Numbered from the stretch's first letter, positions 11,901 through 23,744 are shown. The stretch: DNA of 64,000 bases from Allomyces arbusculus (GCA_027604705.1 JADHYV010000040.1:5007-69006), one strand, 5' to 3'. Translations and numbers: made by a program. Notes: generated from the letters alone by a model not told the origin.

Positions 11901-13173
11901 CCCGCTCGAAGGCAAGAAGTGGTGGCTCAAGGCCGACGACCCGTGGCAGTGCTTGGCGACTTGTTACGAGATCACGGCGGCGATGCGGTCGGGCAACCCG
12001 GAAACGTATGCGTCGTCTCTGCCCGTGCACCAGGACGGCACGTGTAACGGGTTGCAGCATTACGCGGCGCTCGGCGGCGACGTACTCGGTGCCGAGCAGG
12101 TGAACTTGATCAAGGGCGACCGGCCGGCCGATGTCTACACGGCGGTCGCGACGCAGGTGGCCGAGTTGGTCGCCAAGGACGCGGCCAACCCGAAATGCAA
12201 GGAGCAGCACCTCGCGCAACTGCTCGACGGCCACGTCTCGCGCAAGGTCGTCAAGCAGACCGTCATGACCAACGTCTACGGCGTCACGTTTATCGGCGCC
12301 CGGCAGCAGATCCAGAACCGGCTCAAGGAACTCAAGGAGTTCAACTCGGACCAAACCTACACGCTCGCGGCCTACCTGGCGCGCAAGGTGTTCCTGTCGA
12401 TTGGCAAGATTTTCCACGGCGCGCAACGCATCCAGGACTGGCTCAACGAGTCAGCGCGACTGATTTCGAAATCTGTGCCCGCGCAATACGTCGAGACGAA
12501 CCCGGCCGCCATGTCGTCGGTGATTTGGACGACGCCGCTCGGGCTGACGTGCGTGCAGCCCTACCGCAAGGAGCTCAAGACGCAGATCAAGACGGACTTA
12601 CAGACAATCATGCTCGCGGACCCGAACAACCCGGCGCCGGTCAACGTCATGAAGCAGCGGTCGGCGTTCCCGCCCAACTTCATCCACTCGCTGGATGCGT
12701 CGCACATGATGATGACGGCGATCAAGTGCCACCAGCAAGGGCTCACGTTTGCGTCGGTGCACGACTCGTACTGGACGCACGCGTGCGACGTGGACGCGAT
12801 GAACGAAGTGATTCGCGACCAGTTTATCCAGCTGCATTCGCAGCCGATCATGGATAACCTCGTGCGCGAATTCCAGATGCGGTACAAGGGTTACATGATC
12901 CCGGCCAAGGCGCTCGAGAAGAAGGCCGTGAAAAAGCCCGCGGGCGGTGCGGCGAGCGCCAACGAGGACGGGAACGAGGTCGAGGCCGAGACCGACGGTG
13001 CGGCGGTGGAAGCCGCTGAGGAAGTGGTGGACGAGGCACCCAAGCGCCGGACGCGCCGCAAGAAGGGCGACCCGAGACCCGATGAGTGGGTGCCGCTCGT
13101 GCTGCCGCCGTTGCCGCCGCGCGGCAGCTTTGACGTGAAGAGCGTCAAGGAGTCGGATTACTTTTTCCATTAG
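8910..13173 (+). CDS. RPO41: mitochondrial DNA-directed RNA polymerase (T7-like)
   Basis: Exons 8910-11549 and 11638-13173 are joined across an 88-bp intron (GTACGT donor, TTGCTAG acceptor), giving 1,391 residues. The N-terminus MMLRAAAGLRAARLRR is a typical mitochondrial presequence. The middle third is the helical N-terminal/PPR-like region. The catalytic part, from about residue 880, holds the T7-family motifs: FPHNIDFRGRAYPMP, motif A HQDGTCNGLQHY (Asp about 1013), motif B RKVVKQTVMTNVYG (Lys about 1086, Tyr about 1094) and motif C VHDSYWTHACD (Asp about 1256). It transcribes mtDNA in the matrix. A C-terminal insertion rich in Ala, Glu and Lys precedes the end, and the protein finishes with DYFFH-like aromatic residues. 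An in-frame ATG at 8775 would add 45 residues, but 8910 directly opens the presequence. Confidence 0.95.
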
Positions 13174-13990
13174 ATGACCGGGTCGCGGTCGTTGACGCGT
13201 GTGTTTCGTTCCTTTCGCGTGTGTATTCTGCCCCATTTTCTGTTATTCGTTTCTCCCTTTTGCTTGGCTCTAGCTGTACCTAGTCATTTTCTATTTGGCG
13301 TGATGAAAAAATGAATGAAACCGGATTCTGGGTAACGTGCGCTTCGACGACCAGTTCAGCGCGCACTCGCTGGGGGCCATGTTCGATGAAGAGCAGGTCT
13401 GATATAGAAATTGGCCAGACAAGACAGCGACTTGACTGCACCGGCTGTTTTCAACTCACCACTTTGCACCTTATCACAAATATATCCGGGCAAGTCCACT
13501 GAGGTCGTGCAAGCCCCCATATATTTGCAGGATACTCACTCTACCGAGCAAAGGCTCGCCCATGATCACCGCCAGTGCGATATGCTCTGGCGCGGCAAAC
13601 GCTCGCATCCACCCAAAAGACGCAATGCTTGGCGTGTAATTTCGGGCAAGACGGCGAACCACGAGGGTAACTCGGCTCATCGTCAGTGCTCCAGGCGACT
13701 GCATCATAGCGCTGATAAACTTGCTGCCATTGCTGCCGCTGATGCTTTTGCGTGTCGGTGTGGTGCGCGCGCGTTATGTGTTGTTGTTGTCTGGGGTGAA
13801 TCGTCTCTTGCTCTGCTGTAGAGTCTGCCATGACGGTTCTTCGTCGAGCTTTGCATGTCTTCGTCTTTGAGGAAGGGCGATCATTGTCGCACTTGATGAC
13901 CATACACTGGGCTCCCGTCATCGGCCGTCGCAGGGAGCGCCATGATGCTGCCCGCCGCAATGCATCGGCCTTGTCGCCGCAGAAGTGATT
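13174..13990. other. mostly intergenic; possible small minus-strand exon near 13560-13680
   Basis: Downstream of RPO41. On the minus strand a frame opening at about 13680 reads MSRVTLVVRRLARNYTPSIA and continues to about 13560, where donor-like GT dinucleotides follow. It looks like a mitochondrial presequence exon, but no later exon could be joined with confidence. The rest is AT-richer and shows nothing. Low-confidence pointer only. Confidence 0.25.
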
Positions 13991-14000
13991 TGCGCCGGCC

Positions 14001-14309
14001 TCAAACGGTGCGCCAAGTACGGTGATCGAATGTCCACTTGTTCTCGACTGTCGCACCCGAATTGCTCGCGCCAGTACCGGCCCCGTCGACGCGTACCCAT
14101 GTAGGCACCACGAACTCGTCGGGGAAGGAGCGTAGCGTCACTTCGTACTCGGCAGGCACGGGCAGGGCGATCGTTTTTGTGACGTACAATCCATTTCTTG
14201 CCATCACAGTTCGCGTAAACTCTGTCCACTCTCGATCATTACACGTTGGCAACGAGATGAGCCAGCAGAGCTCGACAATCAGACCCGCATCCATGCCACG
14301 GCACAACAT
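14001..14309 (-). CDS. hypothetical small protein or 3' exon
   Basis: A minus-strand frame of about 100 codons (ATG at 14309 or 14294) contains ARNGLYVTKTIALPVPAEYE and TLRSFPDEFVVPTWVRVDG, alternating hydrophobic patterns typical of beta strands, with G/C-rich third positions. It begins just 40-55 bases after the SRP72 stop on the same strand, so the first residues may not be real and an upstream acceptor (GTGGACAG, about 14220) could instead start an exon. I do not recognise the family. It may connect to exons further downstream around 13.5 kb. Confidence 0.35.
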   Translation of the reverse strand: MLCRGMDAGLIVELCWLISLPTCNDREWTEFTRTVMARNGLYVTKTIALPVPAEYEVTLRSFPDEFVVPTWVRVDGAGTGASNSGATVENKWTFDHRTWRTV

Positions 14310-14349
14310 CAATCTCTTTAGGACTCTTGCGCCCAACCGTTTGCACTCT

Positions 14350-16476
14350 CTAATGCTTCTTCTTCCCCTTCCCGTGCGCATGCGCCCCACCCTTCTTCTT
14401 CCCCGCCGGAGGCTTCTTGGCCGCCTGCGTCTTCGTGGCCACCCCCGCCGCCGGATCGGCGTGCGTGGCCGATGCCGACGCCGCACCACCCTCAATCAAA
14501 ATCCGGGCACTCCCCGTACCTCCAACCCCCACGACCTCGGGCGCCGGCACACTGCCGTCATCCATGCCGCCCTGATGCCCGCCCTTCTCCATCAATTGCG
14601 CCTGCTTCTTCTTATTCTTGCGGTGTCCCTTGGCCGCATTCGCGCGCAACCGTTTTGGCAACCACCGGTCCGGGTCAGGCGTGACATTCGGGTCGTAGTT
14701 CTTGGGCAGCCGCGGCTTGCGCTTCTTCTTGGGCTTGAGCGTTTCCTTGGGCGCTTCAGCCGCGGCGTCGGTGACGGCCGCCTTGAACCCGCGCTCCGCG
14801 ACCTCGACGTCCACTTCTTCCTCGTCGGCAGCAGCGGGCAACATGGATGCCGCATACTGTGCGGCCGCGTGTGCGTCGCGGCTCGAGAGTGCGGCAATCC
14901 ACTCGGCGACACGAACGGGGTCGTCGCCCAAATCGCGCACGAGCTCGGCCCACAAGTCCGCATCGTTGCGCAGGGCGGCGAGAGCGTCGCGTGCGTTCAC
15001 CGCCTCGAGAACGGTCGCGGCCGCCTCGAGCTCGCCCTGCGCCCGGAGCAGGCGCGCGTGCAGCGCGGCGAGCGACGTGACTTGCGGGAACTGCGACGTG
15101 GCCGAGGCGAGGGCCGCTGTCAGGTCGTCGAGGGAAGCGTGTGTCCACAGGTGCTGCAGGTGGCAGAGGGTCGGGAGGAGCGCTGGGGTAGTCGGGGCCG
15201 TGACCTGGGAAATGGGGAGGTCGAGGTGAGCGAAAACCTGCTGTGCGGTGGCCGTCGTCGAGAACAACAAGTTTGCAAACGTACCGGCTCGCCCTTAGCC
15301 AGCTGACGGAACCCCTCATACACTGCCTTCTCCTCCTCATCCTCAGTGACGCGATCCATGGCCACCGCGACATCCGCGTCCTTGCCGAGCGCCAACGTAA
15401 CCAAGAACGCATTCCGCTCGACCAACTTGGCCTGCCACTTGGGCACGCGTTCGGCAGCAACCACTTTCGCCACGCGCTTCCACTGCTTGCCCCAATCGTA
15501 TGCGCGCGCGTCGGTCGCCAAACTCATCGCGTTATTCACGGCCAGCGCCCACGCGATTCCCTTGTTCCCGAGCGCCGCAGCGCCGCGGACCGTGTTCACG
15601 GCCTCGATCGTGTGCCCAGCGGCCTGGTACGCGGCAGCGAGTTGCACGGCCACCGGGGCCAGCTCGCGAGCAAGAATCGACTTGTCGCGCGGATGCGAGT
15701 ACTGTTGCGCGACGAGCGTGCGCGCGGTCGTGAGGTGCGTGATGGCAAGAAGTGGCTGGCCGACGGCGAGGGCCAGGGTGCCAGCGTTGAAGTGTGCCTC
15801 GTACGAGTCGAGCGCGGCGGGAATGATGGGCGTGGTCAGCGGAGCGACTGCGGTCGAGGTGGAGAAGGCACGTGCGGCGAGAACAGCATGGTGGTTCGTG
15901 CGCAGGTCGTCGTAGTCGGGGTGATCCTAGATGAGCGGGGCTGTAGTGAGCGACGGCGTGTGCATTGGAGGTGGGCAACAGCGACCGGTCGTACTTCGGG
16001 CATAGCCTCGACCATGGCCTCGTGCAGGGCCAAGCAGGCGTCCCACTCTTCGAGCCGATAGAGAATTTGCGCCTTGAGCTGCTGCACGTTCGCATCGTCC
16101 TGGTCGAGCCCGTCGACGACAGCCAGCGCCTCATCGAGCCGGTTGAGTCGGTACAGGCAGTAGGCGCGCTCGAAAGCTTGGGCCGGCAGTGCATCAAGCA
16201 CCTCGAGCGCGTCGTCGTACCGCTCGAGCCGGATCAGGGCCACGGCATGTACGTGCTGGATGACCGGGTCGGCTATCGACAAAATCGCGCGTCAGCAGGA
16301 GAAAAACAGGTGGAGGCGTTCGCGGAGGGCTTACTCGACTTGGCGCACAGAGCAACGGCGTCGGTGTAGCGCTCGCGGTCAAGCAGCGGCTGCAGCTGGG
16401 CGCGCAGGGCAGCAGCAGCGTCGGCAGCAGCTGTGGCCGCAGCAGCGGCAGCCTTGGACTTGTTCTTGGGCGGCAT
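14350..16476 (-). CDS. SRP72: signal recognition particle subunit SRP72
   Basis: Four exons, complement 16476-16335, 16272-15995, 15926-15285 and 15240-14350, give 650 residues. Introns of 62, 68, 44 and no more; all join in frame. The N-terminus MPPKNKSKAAAA is followed by TPR-like helices (DPVIQHVHAVALIRLERYDD, DEALAVVDGLDQDDANV, DHPDYDDLRTNHHAVLAARA). The C-terminal RNA-binding signature of the family is clear: KPKKKRKPRLPKNYDPNVTP followed by DPDRWLP, then a Lys-rich tail HRKNKKKQAQ. SRP72 forms a heterodimer with SRP68 on 7S RNA for co-translational targeting to the ER. The gene is divergent from NDUFA13, with 319 bases between the start codons. Confidence 0.95.
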
Positions 16477-16795
16477 GATCTTGGTCCAATGCGGGCAGTG
16501 CGCTGTTGCGGGCGCGGCAAGTCGTGGAGAACCGTGGCAGACCTTTGCCGTCGTGGCCGCGGCGGTTCGTGGCGACTTGGCCAGCGCGCCAACACGAAGG
16601 CGAGGATCACGTCAATCGCACGTGGCGCTCAACCAAGCTGTCGTTTTCGCTTGCCACCACGGCCAACCACGCGCGACCATCGACCATCACTAGTTCAGCA
16701 CCGGCACGCCGCCCCGACTCGCTGCAATTCGTGTGCGATCGCGTGTCCATCTGATTCCCGGCCCCGGACCCCCCGCCAATCGACCACCAAGTACC
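16477..16795. promoter_or_regulatory. bidirectional promoter region SRP72 / NDUFA13
   Basis: 319 bases between divergent start codons must contain both promoters. No TATA box is evident. The plus-strand half carries pyrimidine-rich sequence just before the NDUFA13 ATG. The assignment rests on position alone. Confidence 0.45.
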
Positions 16796-17275
16796 ATGTC
16801 GGCCCCGCAGCAGCCCTACGTCCAGGACATGCCGCCGCAGGGCGGCTTTACGCGAGTTCAGTACAAGCGCAACATCCCCGCCCGCGGTCCGTCGGGCGCC
16901 GCGCTCTTCGCCGGTCTGACGGCCATTGTCGCCTACGGGTGGTACTGGAACATTCAGGGCATCCGCGAGCGCCGGTATGGCTGCCATTTTGATGCTCAAG
17001 TCGTGATCGCGAGGCCGAACTGTGCTGACCACAATGTTTGATTGCCTAGCGAAATCCGCCGCGAGCAGACGTGGGCGCGCATCCACCTCGTCCCGATGCT
17101 GCAGGCCGAGCAGGACCGTCACGAGGCGCGCATGCTCGCGCAGCAGGAGGAGATTGAGCGCAAGGCCATGAAGGACGTGCCCGGATGGAAGGTCGGCGAA
17201 AAGGTCTACCACACGGACCGTTACGTGCCACCGACCGTGCTGGTTGCCGACAACAAGTTCCTCAACCTGTTCTAA
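16796..17275 (+). CDS. NDUFA13: complex I accessory subunit NDUFA13 (GRIM-19/B16.6)
   Basis: Two exons, 16796-16974 and 17050-17275, with a 75-bp intron (GTATGG donor, CCTAG acceptor), give 134 residues. The protein reads MSAPQQPYVQDMPPQGGF, then RNIPARGPSGAALFAG and a single hydrophobic span, then IRERREIRREQTWARIHLVP and a coiled, charged C-terminal half. This is the GRIM-19 pattern (QDMPPxGG, RNIPxRGxSG, ARxHLxPxLQAE) at the usual size of about 140 residues. It belongs to the inner-membrane NADH:ubiquinone oxidoreductase. The presence of complex I genes is consistent with a respiring fungus. Confidence 0.95.
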
Positions 17276-17805
17276 ACCAATTTGTGACGGGAAAACAGAT
17301 GCGAATTAGTTATGCGTCGACGATTGCTCTTCGTTCCACGCTGCGGGACATAATTGGGGGAGAGAAATAACATGTCCTGGAAGGCGTAATCACATTGCTA
17401 AACAAACACAACCAGGATCACGTTGTGCAAGTCCACGTCAACATTTTTGATGTCTGCTTCCGTGTTGAACACACTGAATGACCGACGTGTTGCGTTTCGA
17501 TCAAGGGCAGCCTTAACGGCTCGTGGGCAAAGCCGGGCTTGTCAGCACGCATACGTCCTTGTGTTTGCGACTCCAGCGCAATCCTTGCGCCTCCTTCATC
17601 GTTAACGGTAAGAATGGAAGAAGGTCGAGCACCCCGCTAACATCTTCCACTGTCGCGATTTCCTGTGTGCGCCTCTTGCTGTGCACAAAGCACAGGAGTG
17701 ATGGTAAAGTGGAACGCACCACCAGGCCATCCCTGCTGGCGACAGAGGGGTCATGCCTCAAGAGTCGTCATACACACCTCCCTCTATTCCGACCCCATCC
17801 ACGTA
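17276..17805. other. convergent intergenic region
   Basis: 530 bases between the stops of NDUFA13 (+) and GTF3C5 (-). AT-richer than the genes, with 3' UTRs expected; no further element seen. Confidence 0.6.
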
Positions 17806-19706
17806 TCAAAGCTCATCATCGTCATCCTCCTCCTCGTCGTCGCTCTCACTCTCCTCCTCAATCTCACCCGCCTCGGCCATATCCGCATCCTCGTCCTCAT
17901 CCTCGGACGCGCGCGCACCCCCCACCTGATCATTCTGCTCCTCGTCATCCATCAACCCCATGAGTTCCGCGTCTTCGCCAAAAACGTTCCACGGATCCGC
18001 GTCCTCGACGACCGCTGCACCAGCACCACCATCGAGCGACCGCATCAGGTCGTCGACTTGTCGCGCGATCGCGGCCGGGTCGACGAGCGGGCCCGTGGGC
18101 GGTGCGGGCGCGTCAGCGTCAGCGTTGGCATCGTTTTGGTCGGGTTCGTCCTGCGCGTCGTTCTCGGTGCCGTCCATGACGACTTCGAGGTCGTCCTCGG
18201 GTGGGGGCGCGTAGGGTTTACCGGACGCGAGCGCGGCGCGTTTCGCGCGGAGCCGAGCGCGTAGTTTGAGGATGACGCCGCGGTAGTACCAGCCGTCGAC
18301 GGGCTAGATGGATGCGTATGAGACAATGAGTGAATGGGTGGGTGGCGAGGGAAGACCTGGACCGGCGCAGAACGTACATGACAGGTCTCGCGCAAATACT
18401 CTTCTGAATCTACCAACTCCTTTAAAATCGGGTCGGTCAAGTCGCACAGCTGGAAGAGCGACGTCATTTGATGCAGCCGCTGGCCGTCAAACAAGTGCGC
18501 GCCCGTACCCGCACCACTAGCGTCATTCTCCCCCTCCGCCGCCCCAGCCACTGCCGCGGCTGCCTCGGGCTCGTCGTGCGCCGTCATTGCCGCCGCGGCA
18601 TCAGGCGCGATCGCTGTCGCCGCCGTCGGGACCAACGTCCTGCGTTTCGCACGGACCCACCCGGCTTTGAAATGATTCCTAGTATCCAAGATCTGGAACA
18701 CACGCGTCTGGCGGTTCACTTTCGGATCGAACCCGAACCGCACCCACGTCATTTTCCACGGCCCGGACGTCAAGTAGTATGCGACCGACGGTAAAATCCG
18801 CTTCAGTTTACGCACGGCGTCGGCGCCGTCCAACTTGTTGGGAAGTGCCTGCAACGCGTTGACAAGCGCCAGCCGGGTCCAAACGGGCCGGGCGTCGAAC
18901 AGGGCACGGACGGCGGTGACGGACGCGGGAGAGATATTGTGCAGCGCGTCGAGTTGTGGCTTATCGGGTGCCATTGGGGTCGGGTGGAAGTGCTGCACGG
19001 ACGTGACGAGCATGCGTTGCGTTTTGGACCGGTTCACGAGCTTGGTCGCGGTCGACCCGTCTGCCGTCGGCACGGCCACTTGCACGACCGCCGGGTTTTG
19101 GCGGAAGTCGTAGTGTAGCGGCATTTCGAGGCCCGAGAAGAGCGGCGGTGGGAACTGGCGCAGGTCCGTGACGGGCAACGTCTCGGCGTGCGGCGTGTCG
19201 AGTGCCAAATCCGCAAGTGCCGACAAATCCAGATCGCGCATGGCGTTGCGCGCTTTCGCGACCGCGTCGCTTGGGTCAGGCATCCACTGGTAGTCGGCGA
19301 GCGACCGGAACCGGCCGGTTTCCGCAATGATGCCTTCCACTTGCACCGTCATCTTGGTCGCGCCCGTTGCGCGGTGCCGCCGCCGCACGACCTTGACCAA
19401 GAGGTTGCACGTCGTCATGACTTCGCCGGCGAGCGGGTGCGCAAACGGGTCTGAAGCGCGCAGGCGTAATTCGAGCGGCAGGCGCACTTTTTGGTCGGCG
19501 GGGACGGGCGCGTCAGGTAACGCGCGCGCGATCGAAAGCGGGCCGCCAAGCGCGGCGAGCGCGGTGAAGCGGTCTTTTACGATGCCGGGGAACTCGACGG
19601 CAACGTAGCGGCGTGACGCGGGCGCGCTTGCGAGGTAGGCGCCGGGCATCGTGGTCGAGGCCGGGGCCGGGGCCGCGGCCGCGCAGCTGGCCGGTGCAGG
19701 GTCCAT
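17806..19706 (-). CDS. GTF3C5: TFIIIC subunit 5 (GTF3C5/Sfc1/Tfc1 type)
   Basis: Two exons, complement 19706-18378 and 18303-17806, separated by a 74-bp intron with a GTACGT donor, give 608 residues. The N-terminal part has the subunit's VAVEFPGIVKDRFTALAALG motif and the barrel region with LRLRASDPFAHPLAGE. The centre carries PLFSGLEMPLHYDFRQNPAV, very typical of the family, followed by the DNA-binding-like domain. The second exon starts PVDGWYYRGVILKLRARLR and ends in a long Asp/Glu-rich tail, as in yeast Tfc1 and human TFIIIC63. The protein takes part in binding the A box of tRNA genes for RNA polymerase III. Divergent from the CABLES-like gene, with 395 bases between starts. Confidence 0.9.
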
Positions 19707-20101
19707 GGCGGATCGGGTGATGATTGCGAGTCTGCGCGTCGTGGTCGTCGTTGCGCCGTCGTGGTCGTCGTGGTCGTTGTCGTGCGGTAGCTCTCGTCGT
19801 GGTCGTCGTCCCGATGATCACACGGTCGACGAGCGGCACGAACTGGAGCCACGACGAGGCGTCAGCTGCCTCGCAGCTGACGTCGTGCATATCACGGGCT
19901 ACACGCGCAGCACCGCCCGAACGTGGCCTTGGTGTCTCGCACCGTGCGTCCCGCGCCTCCATCTGTCGTGGCGCCCTGTTGGGCCGTGTGCGACGCGATC
20001 CGACGCGACGCGCCGTCGTGCGGTCTGTCCCTGCCGCCCAACGCCAAGCACCCCGAGCTCGCGACCACCCGCAATCGCACGCCCGCACCTCGCCCCACCC
20101 A
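19707..20101. promoter_or_regulatory. bidirectional promoter region GTF3C5 / CABLES-like
   Basis: 395 bases between divergent start codons. A GTCGT-rich direct-repeat stretch occupies 19735-19815. No TATA box was seen. Assigned from position only. Confidence 0.4.
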
Positions 20102-21965
20102 ATGGTCGACAGCCCGCGCCGCGTCGCCGCCCTCGCCTTCCTCACCAACGTGCCTGGCGCGCCCGACACCCCGCCGCCCTCGCCCGTCCACGCCGCCGCT
20201 AAACTGCCGCGAATACCGTCGTTACCGCGCACCACCTCGCCGCGCCCTCTCTCCACCATCTCGGCCTTTTCCACGTCGTCGTCGTCGTCGTCCACGGCCA
20301 CGAGCTCGTCGTCAAGTTCATCGCGCTCGGCACGGGACCCGCGCACCACGACCACCTCCTCGTCGACTTCTTCGAGTTCCTCGTCGCGGTCCTCGGTTTC
20401 CTCATCCTCGTCGCAATCTAGCCCGACGCTCTCGACTCCACCCAACGACCAAAATGCCGCGCCACAGCCTAACCCCAATGTCGTCAACGGCGCCCTGGCG
20501 CCGCCACCCCCACCCCCACCACCACCACGCGCCCATTCACCCGTCCAGCCAACCCTACCTGCGCCACGCCCACCCCTACCTCCACCACCGCCAGCTGTCC
20601 TCCCGTCCCTCCCTGCCGACGGAGGTGCGCGCCCGTCGTCGGCAGAACGAGTCCGCCGCGCCGTGGAACGCGCTTTGAAATGGGTTGCTGCGCACACGCC
20701 GGGCCTACACCACGACGACGATCACCTGTCGATGCCCGCGCGGTCCGCAACACTGAGTCGTGCGCCGACGGCGAACGGGATCCTGGGCACGGGACCGGCG
20801 AGTTTGGCCGTGGGCGAGGAGCGGGACACGGTCCCGGAAGGTGATGGGCAGGGCAACGGCCACCACGATCGGCACCACAAGCACCACCACCACCACCACC
20901 ATGGGCACAAGCACCATCACCACAAGCACCACCGGCACGCGTCCACTGCCGCCATGGCCGACCCGATTCCGATCCACGCGACCACGCGCCGCGGGACCCG
21001 GCACGCGCGACGCACGCTCACCGGCACTTCTCTCGCCGCGCGTGGGTCGACCGCATCCAACTCGGCCCCGGCCATCTCCTACGCGCACTGCCTGTTCCCG
21101 ACCGGCAGTTTGTGCCCTTCCGGGTGCACGTTCTGCACCCCGAACTCCACCAGCCTCGCGACTTACGACCCGGCGTACGTGCACGCGGCCGACTCGGCGG
21201 TCGCCACCGCCCGATCCGGGTCCGACGCGTCGTCGCGCCGTTCGTTGCCGCCGGACGTGAAACACGAAGTTAATCGCGTGTTCCATGTGGCACACCCGTC
21301 GGTCGACGCGAGTGTCGCCTGGACCCACGTGCGGTCCGTGCACCGGCGACTGCGGGAGGTCGGGATGGGGATGGGTGTGGAAGTGGCGACGCTGGTCCTG
21401 GCGATGGTCGCGTTTGATCGGCTGGTTCTGCACGGGATCGTGCTCAAGGCGAATCGCAGGTTGGTGGCCGCAATTTGCTTATTGTTGGCGGTGAAAGTGA
21501 ATGAGCGCAAGGAGTTTGCGTATGGGCCGCTGGTAGATGTACGTCGGATCGAGTGGGTGCTGACTGCTGTCGCTGAAAGACTTACTGTGGGATGGGACGG
21601 GATGGGATGTAGGCCCTGGCCAAGACCTTCGACCTGCACCGATCGGCCATTTATACGCACGAATTCACCGTGTTTGCCGCGCTGCAGTTTCATTTACATG
21701 CGCCGATGGACGTGTTCTGGCCGTATTTCGACAAGGTGTTTGCGGCGACCGGTACGTCCCTACCACTCTCCAATCTCCCCCCATGACCCCCCGTTTCTGA
21801 TTGTGTTTCGGTCGTCGTGTAGAGTACGCATCGGTTGCCGAGTACATTGGGTCGCCGATCGCGTTCTTCGCGTCGCCACCGCCGACATGTGAATCAGTCC
21901 AGTGGGACGGCGTGAAGCGCGACGCGGGCGACGTGGTCACGGACGCGCCGACGTCAGATGATTAG
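20102..21965 (+). CDS. CABLES-like cyclin-box protein
   Basis: Exons 20102-21538, 21613-21751 and 21823-21965 join across 74- and 71-bp introns to give 572 residues. The very start, RRVAALAFLTNVPG, mirrors the AALSFLTNISLDG motif of CABLES1/2 (Cdk5 and Abl substrates). A long low-complexity region follows, with poly-Ser, poly-Pro and a His-rich block near residue 260. The C-terminal cyclin fold reads HRRLREVGMGMGVEVATLVL, FDRLVLHGIVLKANRRLVAA, CLLLAVKVNERKE, then EFTVFAALQFHLHAP across the first junction. Animal CABLES proteins link cyclin-dependent kinases to tyrosine kinases; the partner here is unknown. A CxPSGCTFC cluster precedes the cyclin box. The start was chosen because the conserved motif lies at residue 6 onward. 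Confidence 0.8.
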
Positions 21966-23744
21966 AGAACGACGGGGATTGCACGGGGGGAGTGTATGGA
22001 TGTGCGCGTCGCGCAAGGAGGTGACAGCGGGAATGGAAGGCCCGTCGCCCATTCTTCCCGCAAAGCAACAATGAGAAAATTCGGCATTTGGTTCTTGTGC
22101 GGTTGGGTCAGGGTGCGGTGGGCGCATGGCGAACTGCGTGGCGAGTAGGCCCAACGCGTGACAGGGACATATCGCGGCGGCATGCGATCAGCGTCCCGGC
22201 CGTCTCGCAGTCCGTGCCGGGCACGATCACGCCCTGATCACGGTTTTGCCGCGGTCCACACACCGGACCAATTCCGTTCTCTGATATAATATCACACGAA
22301 CGAGAAAGAGCGCAGAAGAGCGAAGGAGGATCCAGAGAACAAGAGCAAATCTCAGGAACAAATGACATGCAGATGCTGCTGCAGCAATGTCACAAGAGTT
22401 GGTGTGGTGCAAGTATACAGCTGCCCAAAGCGAGTGACCTGCCAATCATCTTGAGAACACGTAAAGTAAATTGCTGTGTTGACAGTTTCTGGCAGCACGG
22501 CATGAGCTGTAAACACAGATCCGGCTCTGTCTGTTTGAATCTTTGCTGTCCTCCATTCATTTTGTTTAACTGGCACTGTTTGGCAAGTGTCATGGCGCAC
22601 GATCCCACTCAAAGAGCACACCCAGAATGTCCAAAGAAATATGGGAATTGACATTCTGTGTTTAGCAACTGGCGATATCATCCTTCCACAGTCCGTCTAC
22701 ACGTCTGTGGCCATCTTTGGCGTGTAGGTCGCCGCCGATATAAAATGCGAGCGGCCTTCCCTACACCCTTGGGCACGCACATCTGCAGCACTCCAGCCAT
22801 CCAATCCACATTTCATTCCATTGGTGCATCGCGGGAGGATCTAAATCGGCCGCTCCGAAAGTACGCCACTTATATGTAACCCCCTCCCACTCTTGCACCC
22901 CCATCTCGTCCTGCAATCAGAAAACGCCCTGAGTTTCTTCCATATAAATGAAATGTCCTGGATCAATGATTTACTTGAATCATAGTATGGCTACAAAATG
23001 AGAATCTGCGGCTGGCACAATGGCAAGAAAGGGTTGGGTTGTGAGCTCATGCGTGTCTGGATGTATCGACCATGCATGAGCGACCAAGCGGCACGAGATA
23101 ACGCGAACGATCGAGACCTCTGCCATGGCAAGTGGCCGCGGCACCCTGAATCCGGGGTAAAGAGCGCCGTTGAAAACACGTCAACTCTGCAGATGCTTCA
23201 AAGTCTTAGCGACAGTAGCGCACCATCACCAATTTTGGTGTGCGCTTTGCACCAACGACCCCAGAAAGGCCTGACCCGGATAATCGTGATTCGCCATGTT
23301 CCATCAGCTCGCGTAGATCAACTAATTCTGCGTGTCACGTCCAAGAACCCCGTGTCTCTGGCGTTGCTGATTGGAGAGCTAATGGTTTCGTCAAACACGA
23401 CAGGACCCGTCAACGTCACCGATAGTGGGATGCAGCATGTTGGCACTGTATTGATCAGACCAACACCAGTGTGAGGGACGACACAAATTAGTCGTATTCC
23501 GGGGGCACAGACAATTGGACACGGACTGCAAGCGCACACATACGACACGAACTGCAAAAAACAGCCAGGGGAAATAGCGAGGGGAATCCACAGAAGCAAA
23601 CGCATGCAAAAAGGGGGGAGGTGGGGCGGGGGGGGGGGGAGGGGGCGGGAGGACCACAAATGAATGTCACAGCAAAGCTACGGAGCAAGAGAGAGGTGTG
23701 TGATACGCGCTGCAAGAAATGACACGTGCATCGAAAGAGAGAAA
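21966..23744. other. 1.8-kb intergenic region with orphan TATA motif and G-run
   Basis: Between convergent stops. Composition is AT-richer than the genes. A TATAAAA at 22739-22745 (+) has no obvious gene downstream. A G-rich tract lies at 23613-23651. Open frames (for example 22998-23474) show no coding-like composition or family similarity. An unannotated noncoding transcript is possible but not supported. Confidence 0.5.
23613..23651. repeat. G-rich tract, potential G-quadruplex
   Basis: The plus strand has several runs of five or more G, including one of about 13, between the two convergent genes. It could form a quadruplex, or mark an error-prone stretch of the assembly. Confidence 0.6.

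Noticed and set aside
14350-16476. SRP72 as a broken gene, since its frames are in pieces
   Set aside because: All breaks coincide with good introns and the joined protein is continuous.
22998-23474. 158-codon plus-strand ORF in the 1.8-kb intergenic region
   Set aside because: Codon use and composition do not resemble the genes here; no motif and no splice context.
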